DNA of 64,000 nt from Inia geoffrensis (Eukaryota; Chordata; Mammalia; Artiodactyla; Iniidae). This document shows, in pieces, positions 1-12,309 of this stretch (position 1 is the stretch's first letter; each line of letters opens with the position of its first letter). The notes under the pieces are model-generated. The model saw nothing but the letters and a program-made list of their open reading frames with translations. It was not told the DNA's origin and ran no database searches. The stretch covers positions 133,734,695-133,798,694 of the forward strand of contig CM070904.1 of assembly GCA_036417435.1 (NCBI GenBank), read 5' to 3'. The position numbers were made by a program, and so were the translations under genes.

Positions 1-899
1 ACTGCTGATTCTCTAAATGAGTTTTGTAGGTACATTCGACTCTTCTAAATAATGTTCATATTTTACCTAAAAAGAATTATTTTTAAAATAATTACCAAAT
101 CGTTCAGGGAAAGAAGGAGAGAGAAAGCTAGCTCACTTTCGGTTGACAAGCGCTGGTGTGCATGAAAACAAAAATCAGTTTTGCTCATTAAAATTAATAT
201 TTCAAAACTGATGGGGGGAGAAAGGTGATTGAGAGACTCCCATTTCTGGCAATATGATGGATGAGATACCCTCCCATTAGAAATCACCTAGAAATTTGGG
301 ATAAATAACAAGCATCAGAATAAAAGAAGAGAATTCTGGAAAAGGGGGGAAAACAGGAAGGAGGAGCTGAAATGAAAGTGGGGAGCCCATCCCACAAGCC
401 CACCCAGAAGAAAGCTGCAGGCGTTTGCTGATGCCAGAAATGCAGAGAATTGGGTTTCACCTGCTGAGTGGGGGGATGGGAGACACAGCCTCAAACACAG
501 GCAGTCGGGACTGGAATCGAATGTCACAAAAAGTTGGATCCTGCAAAGTTACAGCCCCCGTGGAGTGGAAGGCTGGGGAAAGCCATCTGCCATCAAAGGG
601 ATGTGGGCATTGGTCTGAATGGCTCTCAGCTCCCGTGTGGTGAACAAGCCAGTGCTTCTGAGAATTTGAGGCCACAGACCTGACCTCATGCAGGTTTGGG
701 TCTAAAATTCACCAGCACGATCAGGGAAGCCCAAGGTTGAGAAATTAGTTCAGAGTAGGTCTCAGGTGTTTGCACCCAAAGCACCTCACAAAGGCAGATA
801 CAAATCCTCCTTGGAAGTAGCTTCCTACCCTTGGGGTCCCAGTATTCCCAGAGATGAAGACCAGTCAAATAGGAGCTGATGGTGAAATATTACCCAACA
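1..899. other. Intergenic, no gene recognised
   Basis: AT-rich to mixed sequence with only short open frames and no codon pattern or splice structure I recognise. The right half could be the old 5' end of the L1 that is clear from about 900, but I cannot align it with confidence. Confidence 0.4.
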
Positions 900-3800
900 C
901 AAGAGATGAGAATCAGGAAAAAAAGAAAGGAAAAGAAAACCAGAATTAGATCCTCAAGCACCTCAGATGTTACAACTGTCAGATACAGATTATAAAATAA
1001 GTGCACTTAAAGCGTTTACAGAAATCAGCAGGAATGGGAAATAATGGAGTAAAATATGAGGGAAAAACCATGCAGAACTTTTAGATATAAAAATGTAATC
1101 CTTTAAATTTTAAAACTTAGAGACACGGTAATCAGCAAATTAAATGGAGCTGAACAGAGAATTAATGAACTGGAAAATATGTCAGAAAAAATTACCCAGA
1201 ATGGCCCCAGAGAGACAAAGCGATGAAACCATAAAACAAAGGTTAGGAGTCACGCAACATGGAATAATTCATTAACTTACCACGGCAGCTTTACCACACC
1301 TCCCACTAACTGACAGATCAAGCAGACATATAATCAATAAGGAGGCAGAAGATTTGAACAACATAATAACCATGAACTAATGAACATACGTGCTCCCTTG
1401 CCCTCAAAAATTAGAGACATGCTTTTCTAACACATAGGGAACATTTTCAATATTTTACCTTGTCGTAGGCCATAAAGCAACTCCTACTAAATTTCAAAGA
1501 CTCTGTATCAAATGATCATGTAATTTAAACTCAATTAAATTAAAAATCAATGAAAGATCATTAACACCCATATGTTTAGAAATTAAAAAAAAAAAACTTC
1601 TAAAGAACCAACACACAAAACAAAAAATCACTACAGAGTTATAAATAAACTTAGTAGTAAATGGTCATGCAAATACTACCAGCAAAATTTACAGCACTTC
1701 CACATCCAGCCATGAAGGAGTTACAAGGACCATAGTTAACCTCCCACTGTAAACAACAACTAGCAAACTGGACAAAGTGGATGAAAATGACTGTTTTCAG
1801 ACACGGCACAAAAGGCACTGAGAGGAGGGAAACATATGAGTCTCCCTTCCCTCCAATCACTCCAAATCGTCCCAGAGGCAATTTACAGACCTCAGGCACT
1901 GGGAGGTGGGACCCAAACAGCTCAGCAACTCTGATGAGTTGGGGACATGGAAGTCAGAGTTTGGGTAGGTTGCAGCTGCTGGAATCTGTGGGTCAGAGTT
2001 CTGGAAAGGAAACAGTTGCTCAGTAACAGAGCTCCAGAAATCTGCATAGGGATTCCCTTGCATCTTTGTAGACTACTAGTCCATGCCCATGGACTGGACA
2101 AAGAAGACTGAAGGCTGAAGAATTCCCAAAGCTCACACAGAGTCAGAAGACATCTGTGCTTCCACCAGCCAGAATACAGTTCTCTTAGTCCCTCCACCTC
2201 AGGCCCCCAGACATTCAGTAGAGACCCCAAAGAAATCATACTTTAGTGTGGGCTCACCTATTCCCAAAGTGAAGTCTACCCTACAGCAACTCTAAGAAAT
2301 CTTAAAATCAGGCCTTGAAGGATCAAATAAGTCCTCAAGTAATTTAACTGCCGCCAAAACAAAGCCCAACATTCTTTACAGGAAGAAAGCATAATTCAGC
2401 TGCTCCACAATGTAGAAATGTCTAGAATTCGATTTTTAAAATTACTACACATGCCAAGAAGCCAGAAAAGATGTCCTATAACCAGGAGAAAAATTTGTCT
2501 GTAGGAACTTGAATTTTCCTACAATCATTAAATAAATTGATTCAATAGTTTAAAATATTAACCACCAGAAAAGAAAGAAGACTCAGATACTTTTTATGAG
2601 TTCTACCATACATACAAAAAACCAGATATTTACGATCTTATACAAACGACTTAAGAGAACAGGAAAAAGAGAGGGAAACGGAGGGAGAAAGATTATATCC
2701 CCAACTCATTCACTGAGGCTAATATGACCTTGGCATCAAATTAGACAAAGAACATTTGAGAAATGACCAATTTCACTGATGAACAAAGATAGAAAAGTTC
2801 AAAATATTAACAAGAGAGTCCAGCAGAAAATAAAAAAGATAATGCAGTAGGTTTATTTCAGGAATACCAGTATGGTAATATAACACATGGCTTAACATTA
2901 GGGTATCTATTAATACAATTCACATATCAGATTAAAGGAGAGAAAAGGCCAAATGAGGTCCTCTATAGATACTGAAGGAGCATTCAGTCATTTTCAAAAT
3001 CCATTTGTGATAAAACCCTTGGCAATAGAAGGATAAAACTTCTTGAATCTCATAATAGGTATCTAGTAAAAATCTACCCAAATACCACACTTAATGGTGA
3101 AATAGTAGGAACATCTCCTTTAAATTCAGGAACAAGTTCCGGATGCCTGCTGTCACCACTTGTATTCAACATTGTAGCAGAGGTTCTTGCCAGAGTGATA
3201 AGGCAAGAAAAAGGAGTGACATGGGCAAAATATGGGTTGGAAAAGAATAAAACAAACTGTCATTATTTGCAGACTATTTGCTTACCTACACAGGAATCAA
3301 GAGGATCCGGAGACATATTATTGGAATTAGTGGGAAGGGTCAGCAAAGTTGCTAGGAAACAGCCACGTTAGTGTGCACTAGAGACAAGAGTTTAAAAATA
3401 TTTTTTAAGGTGGCGTTTAAAAAATAACCAAAAATATAAAGTACCTTCATAGGAATAAATGTCACAAAGGATACCTACAACTTTTATGAAGAAAACTTTT
3501 AAACTTTACAAAAACATTATAGAAAATCTAAATAAATGAAGAACTACAACCTGTTCACGAAAAAGAAATTTAAATGTCTTAGAAATGCTTATTTTCACCC
3601 AAATGAATCAAAACATTCAATGTAATTTCAAATGAAATCACAAACAAGTCTTTTTGTGAAACTGGACAGATTGCTTCTAAAAATGTATATGGCATAAGAT
3701 ACTACAAATACCAATAACAAGCTCGAAGAAACACAAGACGTAGAAGGCAACAGGCCCCACCGATAACAAGACTTAATATAAAGCTGTAGTAATTAAGACA

Positions 3801-5060
3801 AGGTGGCTGGGACAAGTAAGTCATCACCATTATAACAGAAGGGAACCCCAGAAACAGACTTGCACACACAGCCCTTCTGACGTCTGACGAGGAGGCTTTA
3901 CAGGCTGAGGAGAAGAGAAAGGGGTGCTGAACCAGTGATGCTGAGAAAACAGGTGTCATGGACTGAATGTCTGTGTTCCCCCCAAATTCCTATGTTGAAA
4001 CCCTACCCTCCAGTGTGATGGTGTTAGGGGGCAGGGCATTTGGGAGGTTATAGGTCATGAGGATGGAGCCTCATGAATGGGATCATTGCCCTTATGAAGG
4101 TCCCAAGAGAACTTGCTCCTCCTCTCTGCTCTCAGCCATGTGAAAACACAGTGGGTCAGCCATCTGCAACCCAGAAGGCGGCTCTCACCAGAACCTCGCC
4201 ATACTGGTACCGCGACAATGCCACACCCGGACCAAGCTCGTGCCCTCATCTTGTACTTCCAGCCTCAGAGCTGTGAAAATTAGTTTCTGTTGTTTTTAAG
4301 CCCCCCAGTCTGTGGTATTCTGTTATAGCAGACTAAGACAGACTAATACAACTGGCCAGTCATACAAAATTAGATCCCTTTTTATTCCAAAACAAATTCC
4401 ATGCAGACCGACGACCCAAGTGTGAACAACAAAGTTTTGGAAGAAACCGAACACTGTTATCTCCACGCTCCCCTTTAAGAAGGATTTCTAAGCCCGTGGA
4501 AGACACCAGAAGGAAAAGTCCAGGCATCAAGATACCACTGAAAGGGTGAAGAGAAGCCCACCCACCTGGAGGTGTCTGTAGCACACATGATCAACCAGGA
4601 TTCATGTGCAGAACATATAAAGAACAGACAAAATCAAAGAAAAGAGACACAAAAGAAAAAATGGGCACAAAGATATGAACAGGCAAATTACAGGACAAGA
4701 TACTCAACCACCATAGTAATTAACAAAGTGTTGTCTAAAACCATACCCAACAGATCACAACATTAAAACGTCTGACAACCCCGACTGTAATAACGATACA
4801 GCAACAGGAACTTACAGATCACCTGGGAAAAGTTCATTGGTTCAACCGCTTTGAAAACAACACGGCAATTTTCTAGTAAGGCTGCAGACCACATGGCCAG
4901 CAGCTGTGCAACTAGAGATGTTGTGCATGAGTCCAGGAGTTGAGAGGGAGGGAATGGAGATGCCTAAATGCCCCGCACCTGGAGACCAGTCAGTCATACA
5001 GCAGCTCCAGCCAGACATAAAAGTGAATGAAGCATCCTAGGGAATCTCACAAACATGGTT
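900..5060 (+). mobile_element. Old L1 LINE, sense, broken
   Basis: Sense-strand L1 landmarks appear in the expected order. ORF1-like text lies at 960-1240. ORF2 endonuclease-region text with 'cataaagcaactcctac' is near 1470. The reverse-transcriptase region is at 2980-3300, including 'tattcaacattgtagcag' and a degraded FADD-box stretch ('atttgcagactatttg'). The 3' ORF2 and 3' UTR text reaches about 5060. Frames are destroyed by stops and indels, so it is inactive. An MLT1-type LTR splits it at 3954-4350. Boundaries are approximate, and the block at 1900-2480 may be foreign to the L1. Confidence 0.75.
3954..4350 (+). mobile_element. MLT1-type MaLR solitary LTR
   Basis: The segment starts TG and ends CA. 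It contains the characteristic MLT1A-like text 'atggactgaatgtctgtg', 'gggaggttataggtcatgag' and, near the 3' end, 'tctgttgtttttaagcc'. It interrupts the surrounding L1, which resumes at about 4352. It is a non-coding LTR remnant of an ancient non-autonomous retrovirus-like element with no internal region. A second copy is at 23428-23791 in the same orientation. Confidence 0.8.
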
Positions 5061-7283
5061 CAGGCAGCAACGCGCAGACAAGTGGACAGGGTGAGGTCAG
5101 CCAGTAGAGCCTCACACTCCTGGCAACACTACTGAGAGCCCAGGGGTAAATAATGGAGTTCTGAGAATGCTGATGCCGAATTCAGGGTGGCAGGGAGACC
5201 CCTGGTCAGGGGTCCAACCGACTGGAGCCAAGGCTTCGAAGTGGACCTCCAGGATGTCAGCAGCACGGACGGAACTGTGCACGTTTCTGTGGCCCCATGT
5301 GCAAAGTGGGTAAGACAGGCCCTTCCCCGACTCCATGAGGATTAGGGGAGCGGCCCTCTGTAGCACAACAGCGGGGACCCCCGGGGGCTCTAGGCTGAGG
5401 GCTCATGGACCCAGAGGTGGGCAGGAGTGGGGAGTGAGGCTGAAGGGGGGCCCTGGGTGCAAGTCTGCCTGTGGAACCACCGCTTCGATGGTGAAACCCT
5501 CACCCCTTTCCCTGCCCACTCTTCACAGAGGGCCGTGGCTTCCAAATCCTCAGGCAAAAGGTAGGAGGCTCTTCCCTACAGAAACGGAAGAAAACACCAG
5601 GCAAGAGTGAGGTCCTTGATGTGGACGCTGGCCCCCTGCACCCTGGCGCTGGGAACACAGCTTGGCATCCGGCTCCCACACCTTCGCCTAAAGCAAACCT
5701 GCCACTGAGCACCCCCCACCCCACACTCGGCTCCAGTCGGAATCCCACCCAGATCGCAGGAACCCTTCCACTACCCAGCAGGCCACCCGGCGGCTTCAAT
5801 GTGAAAGACCAGTAAACCAGCAGAAAACAAGCCCTGGGAGAAAGAGGTAAACCACGAGCAAAAACAAGCAAACCAACAAAAAACCTTTATAAACTTACTC
5901 AGAATGTTTCAAGAAGATGCTACATTCTCAAAACAAGAACAGGATGCTATGAAATGGGAACACTTAGAGACAAGGAAGATGGTTCTTTTAGAGATAAACA
6001 GTGTAAATGCTGAAACACAAAACTTCCCCAAAGAACTTGAAAATGAAGTCCAAAAATTGTCCAGAAAATAGGACATAGACGAGGAGACAGAATGAGAGAA
6101 AAGGCCAGAACACAGAAGACCAGTGCCCGAATTCAAGGAGGAAAACAGAAAAAATGAAAGGGAAGAAACATGAACAGAGGAAAGAACAGAGCTTGTCTTC
6201 AGTTGAAAGGTCCCACTGAGCACCAGTAAACACATAAACCCACACGTAACCCAACCGCATGGATGGTCAGGAGTCCGCAGATGAAGAAAGGATCCTAAAA
6301 GATTTCAGGGAGGAAAGTCGAGTTGCTGACAAAGACTTCCCATAGGTGACTGGATGCAGAAGGTGACGATGACAAAGGCTTCAGAGTGATTTACCAACAA
6401 AAAGTGCCCCCAGACAAAGCATCGACCCAGCGTGGGGACAGAGCAAAGACACTCTCTAGAAGCCAAGGACCCGTCGCCTTTTTTAGGGTGTCACACAAGG
6501 ATGTGCTTGAGCCACACAAGACAGGAAACTAAGAAAGCAGCAGCTCTGGGGCCCAGCGGACAGAGTCCAGCCCAGGGGATGCAGCAGGCAGCAGGAGGGG
6601 GGTGGCTTCCGGGGCTGAGAGCGCCGGGAAAGAGGGGACTCAGCGGAGGAGAGAGTGTGACTGAGGAGCTGGGGGAGGGGGAGGGTGAAAGGAATGCATT
6701 CAGTGCGAGGAAGGGACAGCTGAGATCGCCCACCGCATCACTGCTCGTCCCGGAGCTGCCGCACTCCTGGGCACGGCCTCGGCCGTGGTATAGCCCTGGC
6801 CCCAGAAGCAGGTGGAGAGTGAAGACCAGATGACACTAGCAGCTGAGTCACCCTCTGCCCCAGCCCCATGACGGCCCCCCAGAAGCACGGTCCCCACTGA
6901 CCCACAGGCCTTGAGCCTTGACGCCCAAGCCCTGCCCCTCACCGTCCTGGCTTGAGCTGATGACAGATGGGGAAGGAAACTGAGGACTACCTGAGTGTTA
7001 CTTGCAGGGCTGAGACTGGGGTGGGGGGCCAGGACTCCTGACACCCCTGAGGATAGGCCAGAGGCTGGGCTAGGGGAGGGGGCCTGCAGGGAGCTGGGCC
7101 TACAGGGGCAGTTGGGGCATCCCCACCCTTATCCCAGAGCTGCATTTCAGGAGCCGTGGCAGGCCCTGGTGGAAACACAGAGACACACAGACAATCCCCA
7201 CCCCTGACAGAGAGGCAGCTGCTCGCCCTGGGGCCACAGGAAACGAACTCCTTGGGCTAAAGCCACTGGCCCAACAAGGAAGC
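5061..7283. other. Intergenic, no gene recognised
   Basis: Mixed and GC-rich single-copy-looking sequence with an A-rich patch at 5820-6260. Open frames are short and overlap on both strands, as expected from base composition. I see no protein family or splice structure. Confidence 0.5.
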
Positions 7284-7530
7284 GGCATTTACTGAGCGGC
7301 CACTGCGTGTAAGACACTGTGCTGGCACGGGATGGGGTGGCAATGGGGTGGGGGTGGGGGGAGCAGAAAGTGCTAGAAGAGCAACGATTTTGGAGTCAGA
7401 GGCAGCTGGGGTGGAATCCCAGGTCCTCTGTGACAAGTCACATGCTTTCTCAGGAGCCTCAGCCTCCAAATCTGAAAAATGGGTGCAATGTCACCTGCGT
7501 GTTGAGGTGTTGGGAGCACGGACAAGGGGG
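7284..7530 (+). repeat. L2/MIR remnants
   Basis: The stretch at 7284-7330 resembles the common 'atttactgagcgcctactg..aggcactgtgct' motif of ancient mammalian repeats. The stretch at 7385-7520 resembles a MIR: 'ttggagtcagaggcagctgg' followed by 'ctcagcctccaaatctgaa' and 'atgggtgcaatg'. It is highly diverged. Confidence 0.55.
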
Positions 7531-7754
7531 CACACGGAGGTGTGCAATGCAGTCTGCCCCTAATCAGTGTTCACTTCCTCCTCACTGACCCCCAAACTAC
7601 CTACGTGGGGTGGGGTGGTCCTCAGGGGTGCTTACAGCAGGCTTCAAGGTGCTGGCAGCACTGGAGGGGGGCTGGAATCTCACAGTAGGGGGTTATGTGC
7701 AGTGCTCCAGGGTAGAGAGGGCCAGGCAGGAACAAGCCGGGTGGGGGCTGCAGA

Positions 7755-8185
7755 ATCTGTGTGTGAGAGCGTGTGTGGCTGTGTGTGAATGTGTGCGTGC
7801 ACATGTGTGTGTGAATGTGTGCATGAATGTGTGCGTGAGTGTGTGCGTGCACACGTGTGTGTGAATGTGTGCGTGCACACGTGTGTGAATGTGTGTGTGA
7901 GTGTGTGCGTGCACACGTGTGTGAATGTGTGCATGCACACGTGTGTGTGAATGTGTGCGTGCACACGTGAGTGTGTGCGTGTGTGCACACGTGTGTGAAT
8001 GTGTGTGTGCACACGTGTGTGTGAATGTGTGCGTGCACACGTGTGTGAATGTGTGCGCACGTGCGTGTGTCTGAGAGTATTGTGTGAGCACGTGTGTGCA
8101 TGTCTATGAGTGTTGTGTGAGCACGTGTGTGCACGCGTGTGTGTGTGAGTCTGTGTGTGTCTGTGTGAGTGTGTATCCGAGTAGC
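7755..8185. repeat. TG-rich higher-order tandem repeat
   Basis: About 430 bp of (TG)n organised into longer units built from 'gtgtgaatgtgtgcgtgcac' followed by 'acgt'. The unit recurs many times with variants and alternates purine and pyrimidine almost throughout. The complementary strand stays open as a His/Thr/Cys-rich reading frame, which is a product of the repeat rather than a gene. Confidence 0.9.
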
Positions 8186-8189
8186 AGCT

Positions 8190-10560
8190 CCAGTCAGCCC
8201 AAGGGCCAAGTGGGGAAGGGTGAGGAGTGAGAAGAGGAGGCCAGGGCTGGGGGGTCCTGGCTTGTCCTCCCCAGACCCCAGGGAGCCCTGAAAACTAGGT
8301 AGAGGGAGGGGCAGGGGGGCGTTTCCCCACTCGCAGGCTCCTGAGCGGGGGATGATGCCGGGGTGGGGGACCAGCGCTCAGCCAGCCCAGACACAAGGAC
8401 AGGATTAGGAGATTAAATCCAGCAGATGCATTAGAGAGGCAGCCGGCAGAAGTAGGGCCCAGCCACACAGGCGGTGTGTCCTTCCCAGTCCCAGGGGTGA
8501 CACCTAGGAGGCTGCAAGGGGAACAGCTTCCGGCAAGCACAGGGGGGCAGCTGGGAGGGAGCGGGCTCAGGGTGGTGTGTGTCGGGGGAGGGCAAAGCCC
8601 GCAGGAGGGGCTGCGGAAAACCCCAGAGGGGTCAGGAGACTCAGCCTCAGCTGACCGCTGACCTTGACGGTACCCTCCACCCTTCCAACGTCTCCATTGC
8701 TCTGGGCTGGGCTCTGGGGGAGCCTGGGGTCAGCCAGCACCCCTCGGCCCGAAGCCAGGACCCTGGTGGTGCTCAGCACACCTGCTAGAACAGGTGGTAC
8801 AGTGAAGCACACCTGCCACCAACCCCATCCCCGCCCCCTGCCCTGGGCCTGCCTGTGCAGTGTGAGGCCAGGTGGGAAGAGTTCCATCAGCCAACTGGGC
8901 AGAACAGAGTACTGAGCAGGCCCAGCAGCCCGGCGGCGCCCCTGGGCACCCTGGCAGAGCCGAGAGGTTTGAGGGAGGCCCCTCCTGCATTCTCAGAGGT
9001 GCTCCAGGGTATGGGGCAGGGGAGACAGCGGGACTGGCACACCTGGGTAGGGGTGGTGAGCCTGGTCCTTTGGGCCGAAGAATACTGAACGGGCAGTGCT
9101 CTGGGGAGCACGTAGGACTGGGCAGGAGGGCAGCCGTGCACTCGTCCTGCACTCACTCGCTGCGGAGTGACCCCTGGCCGGCCACCCTCCATCCCAGGCC
9201 CCTCCAGACTCAGAAGGGTCTCAGGTCTGAAGGGCTTGGCAGGCCTGAGCACAGACCCTGGTCAGTCAATCCTAAAGTCCAGGGTGGGGTTCCCAGTGCC
9301 GGTAGCCCTTCCACGGGCCCCAATCCCGTGATAGCAGGACCCCATGAGAATATCCCCCCTGCCACACCCAGCTCACCCACCTTGGCTGGCCTATTTTAGC
9401 TGAGTGGGCCTATGCAGACCGCCCCATCCTTTCTAGGCCTTCTCCTGAGGCTATGCCCCCCATCTCCACCTCCCACCCACGTCTGTCCCCCCACTCCCGG
9501 TCCCTCCCCCAGCCCCATCCCACCTCCCACAGAGCCCATGGGAGGACTTCCCTGCTCTGCGTCCAAAGGACGTGGTCAGCCCTGGGTCAGCAGTGGTGAC
9601 AGCAGGGGCACTGAAGGGGACAAGGCTGGGTGGCTGGGCCCCCTGCGCCCAGTGAGTCTGGGTGTGAATCCCGCTGCACCCCACCTCTGGGCTTTAGGCA
9701 GAGCCTCAGCTTCCACCTGGCCGTGGCTGGCCCATCGGGAGGCCCCAGGACGGGCAGTTTATGGGCCACTCCGGCGGGGGGAGGTGGAAGGGCGGACACT
9801 CAGCAGGGGTAGCAGCCAGCGGGTGGACACAGCAGGCATCTGGCAGGCCCTCCTCAAAGGGGCCCTCCCTGGGTGGCTTGGGGTCGAGGGGCCCTGACCC
9901 CACACCGACCCTCCCTCTGTCCTGTGGACCGCGCCCCACAGGCAACTCCCTGCTCACCTTCAGATCCGGGCATAGCATGGGATGGAGTTTCTAGTCCCTT
10001 CCCTGGCTCTGACCCAGTACCCTCACCAGACTTCACACCCAGGGAGAGACTGACTGTCCCCTCCACCTCGTCTGGGTCTCTCAGCCAGTGGCCTCCGTGC
10101 AAGCATCAGCCGCTGAAGGTTCCTGGATCTCGACCCCAGCCAAGTGCAGTCCTGAGACCTGGCCCTGGCCCCGGCAGCATCCTTCACCCTACACTGCAGA
10201 CACTGCAACCCACTGGAAGGGCCACACCTGCTTCATTCCTGACTACCCCCATCCCTCAGGCTCAGCTAAGGCGGGTGGCCGACCACACCTGCAAAATGGC
10301 CGCCGCAGGTACAGCCCCAAGCCCCCACTCCAGAGCCCAGAGCTTCCCTTCAAACCTGCAGCGGCTTTCTCAGCCCGAGAGGGGGATGGGCACGGTTGCC
10401 CCGGTAAAGGACCCTCAGCCAGCTCGAGAGCAGGGAGAGGGTGGGTTAGGTGTGACTGTCCTGCAGAAGCGCGCGCTGGGTGTCGCGCTGACTCCCCAGG
10501 GTTAGGACAGGGGCAGCCCTGCGCCGCAGGGGCCTCTCCGCACCACCTCCTCTCCGCAGC
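8190..10560. other. GC-rich intergenic sequence
   Basis: GC-rich sequence with many overlapping open frames on both strands that arise from low stop-codon density. A probable sense MIR fragment lies at about 9655-9725 ('gtgaatcccgctgcacccca' then 'gcctcagcttccacctgg'). No conserved protein is recognised. Confidence 0.5.
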
Positions 10561-10599
10561 CTTAAGATCCAATCCTTTGCTCTAACAGGCCTTTATCCC

Positions 10600-12200
10600 A
10601 GCAATGCAGGCATCCCCTGGAGGGGGCGGCCGCTTGAGGAGGGTCCGCGGGTCTCTGTGGGAAAGTCCCTCTTCCCGGGAACGTGGGCGCGCATCGGGTC
10701 CGCGCCGGGGCGATGTCGCGCCCGCGCCAGGCAGGCCCCATGACTTGGCATTCCCTCCTTCCCCTCCCCCTTCCGCCCCTGCGGCCCGAGGTCCCCCTGC
10801 CCACCCAGCGCCAGGCAGACTGCGGACCCTCCCTGCCCGCCGCGAGGGCTGCGCGGTGGGTTTGGAGGGGAAGTAAGGGCGACAGGCAGCTTTAAGGACT
10901 AGCGAAAGGGTCTAAGCTGCAGTGTCCCTGTCATCCGAGCCCAGGCGCCTGGGGAGCGCCGCCAGCCGAGACGTCGCGGCCCCGCAGCCCCCTCCCCTCC
11001 TGCAGGCCACACCTGTTACTGGGGCGCTGGCTGCGTGGACGCAGGCCGCATCCGCAGGCGGCCCCTCCCAAACCGTGGGTCTTTCTGGAAGGGAGAAGGG
11101 GTCTCTTGGGAGGAGGACGCGACTTGGGGTGGGGCGATGGGCAGTCTCGGAGGTGCGCACCAAGCTGGCGGCCCAGCCCTCCAGCCGCAGCCCCCGCCCG
11201 CCCGCCTGTTAGGCTCTCGGCTCCAGCATCCGCCCTCCCCCACCCCGGGGACCAGGGCCTCTGCTCGCGCCCGGCCGCCCTGAGTGCCCTCCCCTCCGGC
11301 CCGGCCGCTGCAGTCGCGCCCCCTCCCGGATGCCCCATCCGCATCCTCTCGCCTTTTCTCCATCCCTCGCCTCCCCCGCCGGTCCGGTCGCAGTCCCGGC
11401 CGCATCCCTAGGAATGGCTCCACGCCAGGGGAGGGGAAGATCGGGGAAGGGGTGGGGGTGGGGGGTCTCGAGATGCAGCCAGCTGCCCGCGCCCTCCCCG
11501 TAACGACCCCCGCCCATCCCAGACGAGAGTCCCCCTGCAGCCGGCGCCGCATCGGAGGGACCTTTCCGGAGGGCCCTGCCCAGCTGCTAAAGAAGGGCGG
11601 ACACCCCAGAATTTGCACCATTGTTCTCCGCGGGGACGGGGGAGGGTCGGGGGAAGGGAAGGGGCCGCGCGGCGCCAGCGCCTCTGGCCGAGAAGAGGAC
11701 GCCAGCGCAGGGCGCGAGCTCCCCGCCCCGGGGCGCAGTCGATGCAGGTGCAGGGTGCGGGGTGCAGGCTCTGGACACGGGCCTCGGGAGGCCGGGAGAG
11801 CCGCTGCCCTACCTCTCCGGCGTCACTGGCGGCGGCCCGGCATGAGCACGGGCAAGGGCGCGGGTCCCCGAGCGCGGAGCTGCTGCCGCTCCCGGGCTGC
11901 TCTCGGCGCTCTGACGGCGGCACCGCGTGACGGCTGCGGGCCCCCGGCCCGGCCCGCCCCGCGCCCCTCCCGCCGCTCTGGTTGGCTGCGCGCGGCGCCC
12001 AAGCCCCAGCCGCCAGCTGGTTTGTCGCGCGGGGAGAGGGACGGGCGTCGCGGCTGCGGCGAGGATGGGGCTGGGGCCGGGCTGTGACATCACCGCTGAC
12101 ACCGCGGTGCGATAGGTGGGGGAGTGGGGGACCGACACCCGCGCCCGGACGCGCCGCCCCCTCCCCTGGCGCAGCCCTGGGCCGCCCCCCACCCCGACTC
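10600..12200. promoter_or_regulatory. CpG island, probable promoter
   Basis: A dense CpG block, clearest at 10610-10990 and 11170-12180, with GC-box-like runs such as 'ccccgccc'. A CRE-like 'tgacgtcc' lies outside at 12791. No coding exon is recognisable, so any first exon is probably non-coding. In human and other mammals KIF1A lies upstream of AGXT on the opposite strand with its 5' end facing AGXT, so this island is a candidate KIF1A promoter reading leftward. That identity is inferred from synteny only. I did not find the conserved KIF1A N-terminal coding exon in the window. Confidence 0.65.
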
Positions 12201-12276
12201 GGACCCCTTTCAAGTGAAACCACTAAATCTTCACCTGCCCCACCCGCGATGCCAGCAGTACAAACGCATCGACGCT

Positions 12277-12304
12277 GAGGGACAAAACTCGCGTTTTGTC
12301 CCTC
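12277..12304. repeat. Perfect 12-bp inverted repeat
   Basis: The arm 'gagggacaaaac' (12277-12288) is followed by loop 'tcgc' and the exact reverse complement 'gttttgtccctc' (12293-12304). It sits just outside the CpG island and could form a hairpin or bind a dimeric factor. Confidence 0.9.
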
Positions 12305-12309
12305 CGAGG

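Noticed and set aside
7622..8209. 195-codon minus-strand His/Thr-rich frame
   Set aside because: It is the translation of the TG-rich tandem repeat and has no independent gene evidence.
1..10600. KIF1A coding exons on the minus strand
   Set aside because: The conserved kinesin motor N-terminal sequence was looked for and not seen. Only a promoter assignment by synteny is offered.
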